43,994 nucleotides of DNA from a virus. The position numbers and the translations under genes are program-made. This document shows positions 1-7,621 of the stretch, in pieces (position 1 is the first letter of the stretch; each line of letters begins with the position of its first letter). The stretch covers positions 1-43,994 of the IMG/VR virus record IMGVR_UViG_3300020215_000081; one strand, given 5' to 3'. The notes beneath the pieces were generated by a model that was given only the letters and a program-made list of their open reading frames with translations, was not told the origin of the DNA and did not search any database.

Positions 1-2
1 TG

Positions 3-671
3 CTGCGCGACGCGCTCGGCGGCGTGCTCGCGCAGATCGAGGCTGGCATCGCGCAGATGAACCAGCAGCTCACCGAGGGGATGAGCTCGGCCGGCATGAC
101 GCTCTCGGAGCTCGGGATCGAGCAGCTCGTCCAGGAGATCAAGCGGTTCGAGCGGATCTTCTCGGGCGCCGTGGTGCCGATCAACGTCAACGTCGTCCAG
201 GTCGCCTCGGACACGTCGAACTTCCTGTTCAACAAGTACGAGGCGAGCATCTCGGCCTACTCCGAGCAGATGCGCTCGCTGTTTGCGCAGAACCTCTCGC
301 TCGCCGCGGTCGAGGAGATCCCGATGGGCGAGGTGGTCGCGCGCGTCGGGAAGTTCTTCCTGGGTGAGGAGTGGCGGCTCACGCGGATCGTCCGGACCGA
401 GCTCATGGGCGTCTACTCCTACGGGAAGCTCGCGGGGATGCGCGAGGTCCAGCAGAAGGATCTCCCGGACCTCATGAAGACGCTCTATATCCCGCTCGAC
501 GCTCGCACAGGCGACGACTCCAAGGTGCTCTCGAAGAACATCCCGGTCGTCCCGGTCGATGAGCCGTTCGTCGAGTACTCGCTCGGCCACAAGGCGACCT
601 ACATGGCGCCGCCGAACCGCCCGAACGACCGATCGATCCTGATTCCGTACCGCGAGTCGTGGAGCGGCTAG
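3..671 (+). CDS. Minor head protein, Mu gpF-like (3' part)
   Basis: This is the C-terminal portion of a gene that starts at 43690; joined across the circle it encodes about 278 residues. Seen: a helical N-terminal half, then the segment RIVRTELMGVYSYGKLAGM followed by a conserved Asp-rich stretch (LDARTGDDSK). This resembles the core of the Mu gpF / SPP1 gp7 head morphogenesis family (PF04233). Such proteins sit inside or near the portal in low copy and assist head assembly or genome delivery. Order portal, cassette, this gene, scaffold, capsid fits. The histidine usually found late in the family motif is not obvious. Bases 1-13 diverge from the other copy (LRDA in place of AQK). Confidence 0.75.
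   Translation: MRDALGGVLAQIEAGIAQMNQQLTEGMSSAGMTLSELGIEQLVQEIKRFERIFSGAVVPINVNVVQVASDTSNFLFNKYEASISAYSEQMRSLFAQNLSLAAVEEIPMGEVVARVGKFFLGEEWRLTRIVRTELMGVYSYGKLAGMREVQQKDLPDLMKTLYIPLDARTGDDSKVLSKNIPVVPVDEPFVEYSLGHKATYMAPPNRPNDRSILIPYRESWSG
14..139. repeat. Terminal overlap, left copy
   Basis: These 126 bases are identical to 43869-43994, so the contig closes into a circle. The 13 bases before the repeat (1-13) do not match the 13 bases before the right copy, although both read in frame within the same gene. A length near 127 is what a k-mer assembler leaves at the ends of a circular contig, so this is more likely an assembly overlap than a biological terminal repeat. Confidence 0.9.
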
Positions 672-725
672 CGGATTCCGCGGAAGAGTCGATGACTCTC
701 CCAAGGAAAAGAAAGGAGGTCACTC

Positions 726-1433
726 ATGAAGCCAGGAGCTACTGAGCAGACCCAACAGGCTGAGGGCGATAAGTCGGGCACTGCCGCCCAAGGTGAGAAG
801 GATCAGGGGAAGGCCGCGGCTGCGGGACAGCAAGGCGACCAGAACCAGCAGGCCGATGACGACTCGATCTACTCCGACCCCGCGAAGGTGAAGGAGCTGG
901 TCAAGTCGCTTCGGGATGAGAACGCCAAGCATCGCAACAAGAACAAAGACCTCGAAGGTCGGTTCACTGCGCTCGAGGCGACTCAGAAGAAGCTCAAGCA
1001 GGCGCTTGGCGTCGGCGAGGAGGAGACTGACCCGGCAGAGCTGGCGAAGTCTCTCTCGACCGAGAAGCAGGCGCTCGAGGTCGAGCTCGGGATCGCTCAT
1101 CTGGCGCTCGAGCACGGAGTTCCCAAGGACGGCATGAACTACTTCCGGTTCCTCCTGAGCTCGAAGCTCGAGGGCTTGGAAGAGGGTGCCGAGCTCACCG
1201 AAGACGACGTCCAGGCGATCGTCACTGAGGTGACCAAGGTCGGCGGCAAGAAGGCCGGTGGTGGTTCGACGGGGATTGATGCCTCGTCGCGCCCGAATGC
1301 TGACGCCACTTCGGCGGTGACGGCAGAGGCCTTCGCCAAGATGAATCTTGGGGAAAAATCCGCGCTCTACCAGAAGAACCCCGAGCAATACAACAAACTG
1401 TTCAACGAGGCGCGCGAGAAGCGGCTTCTCTGA
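726..1433 (+). CDS. Capsid scaffolding protein
   Basis: A 235-residue acidic protein. The first 45 residues are Gln/Gly/Ala/Asp-rich and probably disordered. Residues 53-125 are a charged heptad-like helix (Lys/Glu/Leu) with coiled-coil character, and the C-terminus ends in a basic helix (NEAREKRLL). This is the usual form of phage scaffolds of the gp20 minor structural type, which direct prohead assembly and then leave. It lies directly before the major capsid gene, the normal position. The start follows a strong ribosome site, AAAGGAGGT, 5 bases before ATG. No separate prohead protease was recognised anywhere in the genome. Confidence 0.75.
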   Translation: MKPGATEQTQQAEGDKSGTAAQGEKDQGKAAAAGQQGDQNQQADDDSIYSDPAKVKELVKSLRDENAKHRNKNKDLEGRFTALEATQKKLKQALGVGEEETDPAELAKSLSTEKQALEVELGIAHLALEHGVPKDGMNYFRFLLSSKLEGLEEGAELTEDDVQAIVTEVTKVGGKKAGGGSTGIDASSRPNADATSAVTAEAFAKMNLGEKSALYQKNPEQYNKLFNEAREKRLL

Positions 1434-1453
1434 ACATCTCGGAGGAATGATAG

Positions 1454-2356
1454 ATGGGTGCAACTCAGAAGTCGGATATCGCGTTCGTCCCAAAGGTTTG
1501 GTCGGACCACATCCTGGCCTACTTCGATCGGAAGATGGGCCTCGGCCAGCTCGCGCTGGTGGACAAGACCCTGACCGGCAAGCCGGGCGAGACCGTGACC
1601 TTCCCGTACTGGAAGAAGGTCGGCGCGGCTCAGAAGCCTGCCGAGAACGAGTCGCTGGTCGTCGATAAGCTGTCCGACGACGCCTTCTCGTGCACGGTGT
1701 ACGAGCTCGGCAAGGCCGTCGGCTGGAACGACGCCTCGATCCGCAAGAGCGCCACGGGTCCGGATGACGCCGCGGCCGAGAGCGAGGCTCAGCGCCAGAT
1801 GGCTCAGGTCATCGCTGAGCAGGTGGACGCCGATCTCATCACCGAGATCAGCACGTCGGGCAAGTACGCCGATGGCTTCGTCGCCGCCGATGCCAACGGC
1901 AAGGCGACCGTCGCCAACATCCTCGAGGGCAAGGTGCTCGGGTTCGGCGACAAGCACGACCAGGCCATCGCGATCGCGATGCACTCGCTGTGCTTCCTGG
2001 ACCTGATGAAGGACGCCGGGACGGCGTTCCTCTCGGCGCAGGCCACCGACCCGATGTACGGCGCCCCTGGTTTCCAGGGTCGTCTGCTCGGCCAGGCGCT
2101 CTTCACGCTCGACTCGATGCCGCAGCTCGCGAACGTCGCGTCGAAGAAGACCTTCGCCGCGTACTCCTTCAAGGCCAACCCGTTCGGGATCTACATCGCG
2201 AACGACCTGCACCCTGAGAAGGATCGCGACATCCTGGCTCGCGAAACGATCGTGACGGCGACCATGTGGCTCGGGATCCTCTCGCTCCACGCCAAGGTCT
2301 CCGCGAGCGACAAGCGGATCCTCCAGCACACGTTCGCCACCAGTCAGGCGGCGTGA
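1454..2356 (+). CDS. Major capsid protein
   Basis: A 300-residue protein lying between scaffold and connector genes and followed by the strongest terminator of the late region. The sequence has the features of the N4-gp56-like branch of HK97-fold coat proteins: an early segment (FDRKMGLGQLALVDKTLTG), then GETVTFPYWKKVGAAQ, and the VYELGKAVGWNDASIRKS stretch around residue 95. It should form the icosahedral shell. The ATG follows GGAGGAATGATAG. No Ig-like insertion or long N-terminal delta domain is present, which agrees with a separate scaffold gene. The fold assignment is from pattern recognition, so the subfamily is less sure than the role. Confidence 0.8.
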   Translation: MGATQKSDIAFVPKVWSDHILAYFDRKMGLGQLALVDKTLTGKPGETVTFPYWKKVGAAQKPAENESLVVDKLSDDAFSCTVYELGKAVGWNDASIRKSATGPDDAAAESEAQRQMAQVIAEQVDADLITEISTSGKYADGFVAADANGKATVANILEGKVLGFGDKHDQAIAIAMHSLCFLDLMKDAGTAFLSAQATDPMYGAPGFQGRLLGQALFTLDSMPQLANVASKKTFAAYSFKANPFGIYIANDLHPEKDRDILARETIVTATMWLGILSLHAKVSASDKRILQHTFATSQAA

Positions 2357-2369
2357 CCGCAACCACCGT

Positions 2370-2413
2370 GCCCGGCTTCCCCTCCAGCAGCGCAGGGGGA
2401 GTCGGGCTTTTTT
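2370..2413 (+). terminator. Rho-independent terminator after capsid gene
   Basis: A 14-bp stem (2370-2383 with 2394-2407) has only two G-U pairs and a 10-base loop, and is followed by six T (2408-2413). It begins 14 bases after the capsid stop codon. It probably caps the abundant capsid transcript while letting some polymerase read on into the connector genes. Confidence 0.9.
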
Positions 2414-2443
2414 CAACAACTTCTATTCAAAGAGGGTTTCTCA

Positions 2444-2827
2444 GTGAACAATGACAATAACCGGCACGTCGTAGTTATCCCGCTCGGCTCTCCGAGCGCC
2501 GACAAGACCGTCCCGGGCCTCTACTGCACGGAGAAGATGGTCATCAAGAGCGTGGCGCTGATCAACGGCGCCGGCATCGCGGCGAGCAACACGGACTTCG
2601 TGCAGCTCCAGCTCATGAACGGCTCGACCGAGGTCGCCGAGCTCGACACGCGCGCGGCCCACGAGGGCGCCGTGACGGCGAACGTCGCCAAGGCGCTCAA
2701 CATCGTGAGCGGCCAGGAGGAGCAGGCTGCCGGCTCCACGCTCAAGGTCGTCTACAACGAGACCGACTCGGGCACCGCGGTCGCGCTGACCGACGCCGTC
2801 CTGGTCGTCGAGTACTACCCGCTCTGA
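2444..2827 (+). CDS. Possible capsid decoration protein
   Basis: A 127-residue protein starting at GTG just after the capsid terminator. It is predicted all-beta, with alternating hydrophobic strands (HVVVIPLG, VIKSVALINGAG, VQLQLMNGS) and a C-terminal TDAVLVVEYYPL, a pattern common in phage head accessory and decoration proteins. There is no signal peptide and no membrane segment. Its place, immediately after the coat gene and before the connectors, supports a head-surface or stabilising role, but I do not recognise the family. The start at 2444 gives the longest frame; the ribosome site is weak (AGAGGG, 8 bases upstream). Confidence 0.6.
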   Translation: MNNDNNRHVVVIPLGSPSADKTVPGLYCTEKMVIKSVALINGAGIAASNTDFVQLQLMNGSTEVAELDTRAAHEGAVTANVAKALNIVSGQEEQAAGSTLKVVYNETDSGTAVALTDAVLVVEYYPL

Positions 2828-2911
2828 TCGGGTAACCAAGTGTGGGGCGGGAGGGCCGGACTTTTCCCCGGAACCCTTCCGCCTCACTCCATTCCAACCA
2901 GGAGGAAAAGC

Positions 2912-3052
2912 ATGGGCGGAACAATGGCAGGGCGCCGCGCGCTCGCCAGAATGAAGGCAAAGAAGGCCGCGGCGACGGCCCCGGCTCCGGAAGCCGATTC
3001 GGCGGCGCAAGCGAAAGTCGAGCCGAAGTCGAAGAAGAAGAAGGGGGAGTAA
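2912..3052 (+). CDS. Small lysine-rich protein
   Basis: A 46-residue protein with ATG preceded by AGGAGGAAAAGC, a strong ribosome site, so it is very likely translated. The N-terminus is basic (RRALARMKAKKAA), the middle is Ala/Pro-rich and the tail ends in KSKKKKGE. There are no cysteines and no membrane span. A second protein of the same design (58 residues, Lys/Ala/Pro/Gly) is at 7431-7607 after the tail tube gene. Function unknown; a small virion-associated or DNA-neutralising protein is possible. Confidence 0.7.
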   Translation: MGGTMAGRRALARMKAKKAAATAPAPEADSAAQAKVEPKSKKKKGE

Positions 3053-3055
3053 CCC

Positions 3056-3409
3056 GTGGCTCTATCCAGCGCGCAGAAGACCAAGATCCTCCGACTCCTC
3101 GGGTGGCCTTACGGCACGCTGGTCTCCACGTCGCTGGACTACTCCAACATCGTCAAGCGCCAGCTCGACGGGATCTCGGGCGACGCGCAGACCGAGGTCG
3201 AGTCGCTCCTCACGCGGCTCGATACGATCGACACGCAGCTCGACGCCAAGCTCAAGCAAGCCGGCATCAAGCGCCTCGACGACATCGAGTTCTACCAGGA
3301 CAGCCATAAGGTTCTGAAGTCCGAGAAGAACCGCGTGCTCATCGACCTAGCCACCCTAATCGGCATTCCGATGCGGAGCTGCGGAGCCAACGGCAACGTC
3401 GTCGTATGA
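3056..3409 (+). CDS. Putative head-tail connector protein
   Basis: A 117-residue, mostly helical protein starting at GTG three bases after the previous stop, with AAGGGGG upstream. Residues about 38-72 form a long amphipathic helix (GDAQTEVESLLTRLDTIDTQL). The small helical form and the place directly after the head genes fit the gp15/gp6-type adaptors that extend the portal. It overlaps the next gene by four bases (ATGA), so the two are translationally coupled. Function is inferred from position; no decisive motif is visible. Confidence 0.55.
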   Translation: MALSSAQKTKILRLLGWPYGTLVSTSLDYSNIVKRQLDGISGDAQTEVESLLTRLDTIDTQLDAKLKQAGIKRLDDIEFYQDSHKVLKSEKNRVLIDLATLIGIPMRSCGANGNVVV

Positions 3410-3810
3410 TCGAGGAGCTTAGAGAGAACATCAATTCGATCCTGACTCTCCGAGATGACCTCGGGGCTGCGAAGGCGCCGGTCTACCTAGTAACCCGTCG
3501 CTGGTCCGGATCTGAGCCCGGCGATGGGGAGTACCGTGACACGGAAGTCCCGGTTCTCCCCTCTCCGGCGATCCAGCAATACACCGACGACATTCGAATC
3601 AAGGAGGGCGGCGCGATCCAGCAGAGCGACATCAAGCTCCGATGGGTCTCGCGCCAGAGCTTCCCGGTGAAGTCCGAGATCGACGGAACGACCGACGACC
3701 AGGCGGTCGAGAAGCTCTATCGGGTGGGCGACGTCTACTACACCGTTATCGCGGTCGAGGAGCGCCTACTCTGCTGGCATGTCCTACTTCGGAGGAAGAG
3801 CAAGCAATGA
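3406..3810 (+). CDS. Putative head closure / neck protein
   Basis: A 134-residue protein beginning in the ATGA overlap with the gene before. Its C-terminal half is beta-rich (IKLRWVSRQSFP, VEKLYRVGDVYYTVIAVEERL), reminiscent of the small beta-barrel head-closure proteins that seal the filled head. It overlaps the start of the next gene by four bases. Position between connector and gp10-like genes supports a neck role. The assignment is inference. Confidence 0.5.
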   Translation: MIEELRENINSILTLRDDLGAAKAPVYLVTRRWSGSEPGDGEYRDTEVPVLPSPAIQQYTDDIRIKEGGAIQQSDIKLRWVSRQSFPVKSEIDGTTDDQAVEKLYRVGDVYYTVIAVEERLLCWHVLLRRKSKQ

Positions 3811-4424
3811 GCGAAGACAGAGTGAGATTCATTCGGCGCCGCGGGCGCGTGATTCCGATTCGCGAAAAGGGCAGCAAGGTAAAGCGGGCTCCGGGGGGCT
3901 GGGTTGTCTCCAGTCGCAGCCCGACGCTCGAGGCAATCCGTCGCGAAGAGCGCAAGCTTGACCGAGAGGAGCTCGCTCGTTCGTTGGCTCCCCAGAAGTC
4001 AGGCGGGGGAGGTGGATTCGGCTCGCGGTTCCTCGCTGGTGCAAAGATCGGCTCAGGCGTAGGAGCCTACTTAGGCATCTTCGCGGCCGGGAGCTCAGGG
4101 GCGATCTTTAAGTCGATCTCGCGCGGCGCAGCCATTGGCGCCGCAGCCGCGGGAACGCTGAATGCGGTAGCGGGCTCGAGCACCGAAAAGGAGACCACCG
4201 GCCCGGTCGGTCTAGGGATGCTCGGCCTGGCTTCGTATGGCGGCGCTAGCTTCGCGGCCCAGACCAAGCCGGGAATGCGCGTCCTTGCCGCTCTAGGAAA
4301 GGCTCGCATTGTTGCGGGCGAGGCTACCATCTCGCGCGCACAGCGGGCGGCGTGGCAAGCGAAGGCCGAGACCGAGACCGCAAAGATCCTCAAGAAGCTC
4401 AACCTCAAGGTCAAGCGGCCTTGA
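3807..4424 (+). CDS. Motif-tagged glycine-rich membrane-active protein
   Basis: A 205-residue protein starting at ATG 3807 after GGAGGAAGAGC. Residues 8-18 carry the short motif FIRRRGRVIPI found also in four proteins at 41.7-43.1 kb. A charged helix follows (about 38-65), then a Gly/Ala-rich region, about residues 69-150, with SGVGAYLGIFAAG and AIGAAAAGTLNAVAG, resembling glycine-zipper membrane segments. The C-terminus is a basic amphipathic helix. The plan matches 43051-43689. No enzymatic motif. A plausible role is an internal head protein that inserts in the host membrane during DNA ejection. This is inference from composition and location among neck genes. Confidence 0.6.
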   Translation: MSEDRVRFIRRRGRVIPIREKGSKVKRAPGGWVVSSRSPTLEAIRREERKLDREELARSLAPQKSGGGGGFGSRFLAGAKIGSGVGAYLGIFAAGSSGAIFKSISRGAAIGAAAAGTLNAVAGSSTEKETTGPVGLGMLGLASYGGASFAAQTKPGMRVLAALGKARIVAGEATISRAQRAAWQAKAETETAKILKKLNLKVKRP

Positions 4425-4434
4425 GCTCCAGGCC

Positions 4435-4953
4435 GTGACCGAGCGGAAGGTCGTCAAGCTCGAGGAGCTCGCGCGCGAGCTCGGGGCCTTCTCAGACGCT
4501 CATATCGAGCGCCTGAAGAACGCCACGCTCTCCGGGATCATGAAGTCGATCCCGATGCTGGTCGAGCGATCTCCGATCGATACAGGCCTCTACGCGCAGA
4601 GCTGGGGCTTTCAGCGCGAGGAGTGGGGCGCGATCCTGGGCAACTACGCGCCGCACGCGCCGATCATCGAGTACGGGGCGCGGCCGTTCACGCCTCCGAT
4701 CGGGCCGCTTCTCGAATGGGCAAACCGTGTGCTCCGCAACCGAGTGAAGGATCCGGAGACTGGCGAGAAGTTTGTGACCGGGCCGCAAGGGAGCGGGCCG
4801 GATTACGAATATTCGAGCGACGTGTGGGCGCTCGCCAAGACGGCACAGAAGAAGATCGCCGAGCGCGGCATCCAGCCCCGGCACATCATGGAAGACGCAA
4901 TTCCCGAAATCATCGAAAACATCAAACGGGAGTTCGAGAACCTTGGCAAATAA
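4435..4953 (+). CDS. HK97 gp10-like tail/neck protein
   Basis: A 172-residue protein. The segment SPIDTGLYAQSWGF, followed by HAPIIEYGARPFTPP and a helix beginning LLEWANRVL, is the typical signature of the HK97 gp10 family (PF04883) and of neck or tail-completion proteins, in which a 'hAp..E.G.....' core is conserved. It helps join tail to head. The likely start is GTG 4435, eleven bases after the previous stop; no better start lies nearby. The end overlaps the next gene by 11 bases. Confidence 0.75.
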   Translation: MTERKVVKLEELARELGAFSDAHIERLKNATLSGIMKSIPMLVERSPIDTGLYAQSWGFQREEWGAILGNYAPHAPIIEYGARPFTPPIGPLLEWANRVLRNRVKDPETGEKFVTGPQGSGPDYEYSSDVWALAKTAQKKIAERGIQPRHIMEDAIPEIIENIKREFENLGK

Positions 4954-5527
4954 GAGCGTCACCTATGCCCTAAGCCACGCGTTCGCCGACTACCTCAAGG
5001 CAGAGGTCGATGGCCTGGTCGCGGTCTACGATGATTTCCCGAGCGCAAGCCAGCAGCTCAAGTACCCGTGCGCCTCTCTCTTCATGCGCTCGCCGACGCT
5101 CCAGAACGCCATGCCTTACGTCGTGGCTCGAGGCGAACCCAACGCGAGCACGCACAAGGCTCTCGTCCGGCGCTGCGTAGGGCGCTGGGAGGTGAAGTTC
5201 CAGCTCGACGTCTGGTGCGCGAACAAGTTCGAGCGCCACGCGTTCCAGGAGAAGCTCTTCCTCGCGCTCAAGCAGGGCGTGACCCTCACGCTCGCGGACT
5301 ACTTCAACGAGCTCGCCTCCTACACGATGCTCGGGCTCACGTTCCCGGATCGCATGGAGGAGTCCCAGCGCGACGAGTGGCGAATCAAGATCGACCTGGT
5401 CGCCGACGTCCGCGCGACGACCGAGTCGTTAGACTATTTGATGGAAACCATCGAGAACAACTTCGACGTGAAGCTCGAGATTCCGACTCCGCCATCTGAT
5501 GAGCAGGAAGCGGAACCAATCCTGTAA
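4943..5527 (+). CDS. Putative tail terminator protein
   Basis: A 194-residue protein with a probable TTG start inside the end of the previous gene. The N-terminal part (LSHAFADYLKAEVDGLVAVYDDFP) and the central VKFQLDVWCANKFERHAFQEKLFLAL resemble tail-terminator and tail-completion proteins of myophages, which cap the sheath and tube at the neck. Its position right before the sheath gene is the standard one. No catalytic motif. Start-codon choice is uncertain because no strong ribosome site is seen. Confidence 0.55.
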   Translation: MANKSVTYALSHAFADYLKAEVDGLVAVYDDFPSASQQLKYPCASLFMRSPTLQNAMPYVVARGEPNASTHKALVRRCVGRWEVKFQLDVWCANKFERHAFQEKLFLALKQGVTLTLADYFNELASYTMLGLTFPDRMEESQRDEWRIKIDLVADVRATTESLDYLMETIENNFDVKLEIPTPPSDEQEAEPIL

Positions 5528-5545
5528 CCAAAAGGGGAGAACGAA

Positions 5546-6991
5546 ATGGGAATCTTCAGGACGACCGATCCCACCGCGTGGGATGACGTGGACGGAATCA
5601 TCATCAACGAGTCGGCGCCGGCGCCCAATGTGGCTGGCGTGGCCGCGAACATCGCGATCATGGTCGCCCAGGCGCAGCGCGGGCCTTCCGCTCTGACCGA
5701 GGTCGGCTCGATCGGCGAGTTCCACGAGCTCTACGGCAAGAGCGACGCCTTTGGCGCCAACAAGGCGCTCAAGAACAAGAAGTTCGGCCGGCTCAGGGTG
5801 ATTCGCGTGATCGCAGCCGACGCCGTCCAGGCCTCCAAGGCCTTCCAGTCGAGCTCGACCGACCGGATCACGTTCTACGCCAAGCAGGGCAAGGGCGCCT
5901 ACGGCAACAACATCCAGGTCAAGATCGAGGCCGGGACCACTTCGGGCAAGAAGTACACCGTGAAGGACACCACGCCCGACTCGGTCATGCTCCAGGAGGT
6001 CTACGACAACGTCGTGATCACCGCGATCGCGGCCTCCAACCCGTTCGCGGGCTCGAAGCTCATCTCGGTGGTCGTCAATAGCGACGCCGCGGAGCCGACC
6101 AACGCCGCGTTCACCGCGCTCGCCTCGGGCTCCGATGGCACCGTGGTCGATGGCGACTACGAGGACGCGATCGCGATGGCCGAGCAGGAAGGCGCCGGCA
6201 ACGTGCTCTTCCTCGACGCGTACAACGCGGCTCGGAATGGCTATCTCGAGGCGCACGCCGCGGCGACGCAGGACAAGATGGTCATCCTGTGCGGCGACGA
6301 GGACGACACGGTCTCGGACGCCGTCACCGACGTCGCGAGCTACCGCGACACCGATGGTCGCGTGATCTACGCCTACCCGTGGGTGCAGACCAGCATCGGC
6401 GGCGAGCTCGTCTACACGCCGCCCGCCTCCTGGCTGGCCTCGATCCTCTCGCAGACGGCTCCCAACGTGGACCCGGCCGCGAAGAAGAACTCGGGCTTCC
6501 TGTTCGGCGTCACCGGGCTCAAGCAGAGCCTGAGCCGCGCGAACTACATCGCGCTCAAGGACGCCGGGATCTGCGCGTTCGAGCACGACTCGGACATCGG
6601 CTACTCGGTGAAGTCGGGCGTGGTCACGCAGATCGCAGACAGCTCGAAGGTCATGATCCTCCGTCGTCGCATGGCGGACTTCCTGACCAACAGCGTCGCC
6701 AAGTACCTGAAGAACTACCAGAACGCGGTCAACTCGAAGGAGAACCGCACCCTGGTTCAGGCGGCGATCACGCGGTTCGACCAGAGCCTCGAGCAGGCGG
6801 GGATCCTCCCGACCGACGCGGACGTGAAGACCGGCAAGGCGAAGCTCATCGACACCGAGTCGCTCAACACCGACGACTCGATCGCCGCGGGCTTCTTCAA
6901 GATCCTCTACAAGCGCCGGATCTTCAGCTCCATGCGCTACATCGTGCTTTCGGCCGAGATTGGCGAAAGCGTCGTCGTCACCGAACAGTAA
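5546..6991 (+). CDS. Contractile tail sheath protein
   Basis: A 481-residue protein after AAAAGGGGAGAACGAA and ATG. It has the signature of phage tail sheath: an early ANIAIMVAQAQRGPS, then GSIGEFHELYGK, and a C-terminal domain with LINTESL-like wording (KLIDTESLNTDDSIAAGFFKI) used for interstrand contacts. The sheath surrounds the tube and contracts at infection, so the virion is a myovirus. The tube gene follows by 15 bases, as in P2 and Mu-like phages. Confidence 0.93.
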   Translation: MGIFRTTDPTAWDDVDGIIINESAPAPNVAGVAANIAIMVAQAQRGPSALTEVGSIGEFHELYGKSDAFGANKALKNKKFGRLRVIRVIAADAVQASKAFQSSSTDRITFYAKQGKGAYGNNIQVKIEAGTTSGKKYTVKDTTPDSVMLQEVYDNVVITAIAASNPFAGSKLISVVVNSDAAEPTNAAFTALASGSDGTVVDGDYEDAIAMAEQEGAGNVLFLDAYNAARNGYLEAHAAATQDKMVILCGDEDDTVSDAVTDVASYRDTDGRVIYAYPWVQTSIGGELVYTPPASWLASILSQTAPNVDPAAKKNSGFLFGVTGLKQSLSRANYIALKDAGICAFEHDSDIGYSVKSGVVTQIADSSKVMILRRRMADFLTNSVAKYLKNYQNAVNSKENRTLVQAAITRFDQSLEQAGILPTDADVKTGKAKLIDTESLNTDDSIAAGFFKILYKRRIFSSMRYIVLSAEIGESVVVTEQ

Positions 6992-7006
6992 GGAAAGGAC
7001 TAACAG

Positions 7007-7429
7007 ATGGCTCCAAGCATTCGCGGACATAACGGGACGATCAAGCTCTTCCAAGACGGCGCGATCGTCGGGATCGTGGACATCACGAGCGTCGATATCA
7101 AGCAGGACTCGAGCTTCTCGCGCGCGTTCTACGTCGGCCGGCCGGTTCCGGAGGGCGATCAGACGATCGAGGGCTGGTCTGGCTCGCTCGAGACCGAGGT
7201 CAAGGACGCGGAGGTGGACAAGTTCATCGATGCGCTCGTGACCAACAACCTGGCTGGCATCGGCGTGTCCGACTACACGTTCGTCACGACCGAGAACTAT
7301 CCGGACGGCCGCTCGCAGAGCTACGTCTACTTCGACTGCCAGTTCAAGATGAGCCGGAAGCAGGGCGGTCTGAACGAGAAGATCGTCAAGACGCTCGAGT
7401 TCCAGGCCTCGGGAAGGCAGGCGCTCTAA
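7007..7429 (+). CDS. Tail tube protein
   Basis: A 140-residue protein beginning after AAGGAAAGGACTAACAG. The sequence is beta-rich (GTIKLFQDGAIVGIVDITSVDIKQ, QSYVYFDCQFKMSRKQGG) and of the normal size for a myovirus tube monomer. It lies directly after the sheath gene. Hexameric rings of this protein would form the inner channel through which the tape measure and then DNA pass. No unusual insertion is present. Confidence 0.85.
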   Translation: MAPSIRGHNGTIKLFQDGAIVGIVDITSVDIKQDSSFSRAFYVGRPVPEGDQTIEGWSGSLETEVKDAEVDKFIDALVTNNLAGIGVSDYTFVTTENYPDGRSQSYVYFDCQFKMSRKQGGLNEKIVKTLEFQASGRQAL

Positions 7430-7430
7430 C

Positions 7431-7607
7431 ATGGGAATGCAGATGCGCAAGTCCCTCGAGAAGCAGAAGGCCAAGGTGGCGAAGGCCGCGGCCGGCCCTG
7501 CCGAGCTCGAGGGCTCCAAGGAAGGGTCGAAGAAGCCTGCCGGCGACAAGTCGGCGACGAAGAAGCCAGGCGACAAGCCTGCTGCCCCGAAAGGGGCCGC
7601 GGAGTAA
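7431..7607 (+). CDS. Small lysine-rich protein after tail tube
   Basis: A 58-residue protein that starts one base after the tube stop codon. It opens with MGMQMRKSLEKQKAKVAKAA and continues as a low-complexity Lys/Gly/Pro/Ala tail (KKPAGDK, KKPGDKP). It has no hydrophobic segment or cysteine. The composition matches 2912-3052, suggesting two related small basic proteins placed after highly expressed structural genes. Its real existence rests on codon pattern, spacing and the immediate downstream location. Function unknown. Confidence 0.6.
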   Translation: MGMQMRKSLEKQKAKVAKAAAGPAELEGSKEGSKKPAGDKSATKKPGDKPAAPKGAAE

Positions 7608-7621
7608 CCCGCGAGACGGAT

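Noticed and set aside
14-139. True direct terminal repeat of a packaged genome
   Set aside because: Only 126 bases, inside a coding gene, and close to a common assembly k-mer length; circular permutation or assembly overlap explains it better.
5429-7576. A 715-residue open frame on the minus strand opposite sheath and tube genes
   Set aside because: It is Asp/Arg/Val/Leu-rich in the way that reverse frames of GC-rich genes are, has no domain pattern, and covers two certain structural genes.
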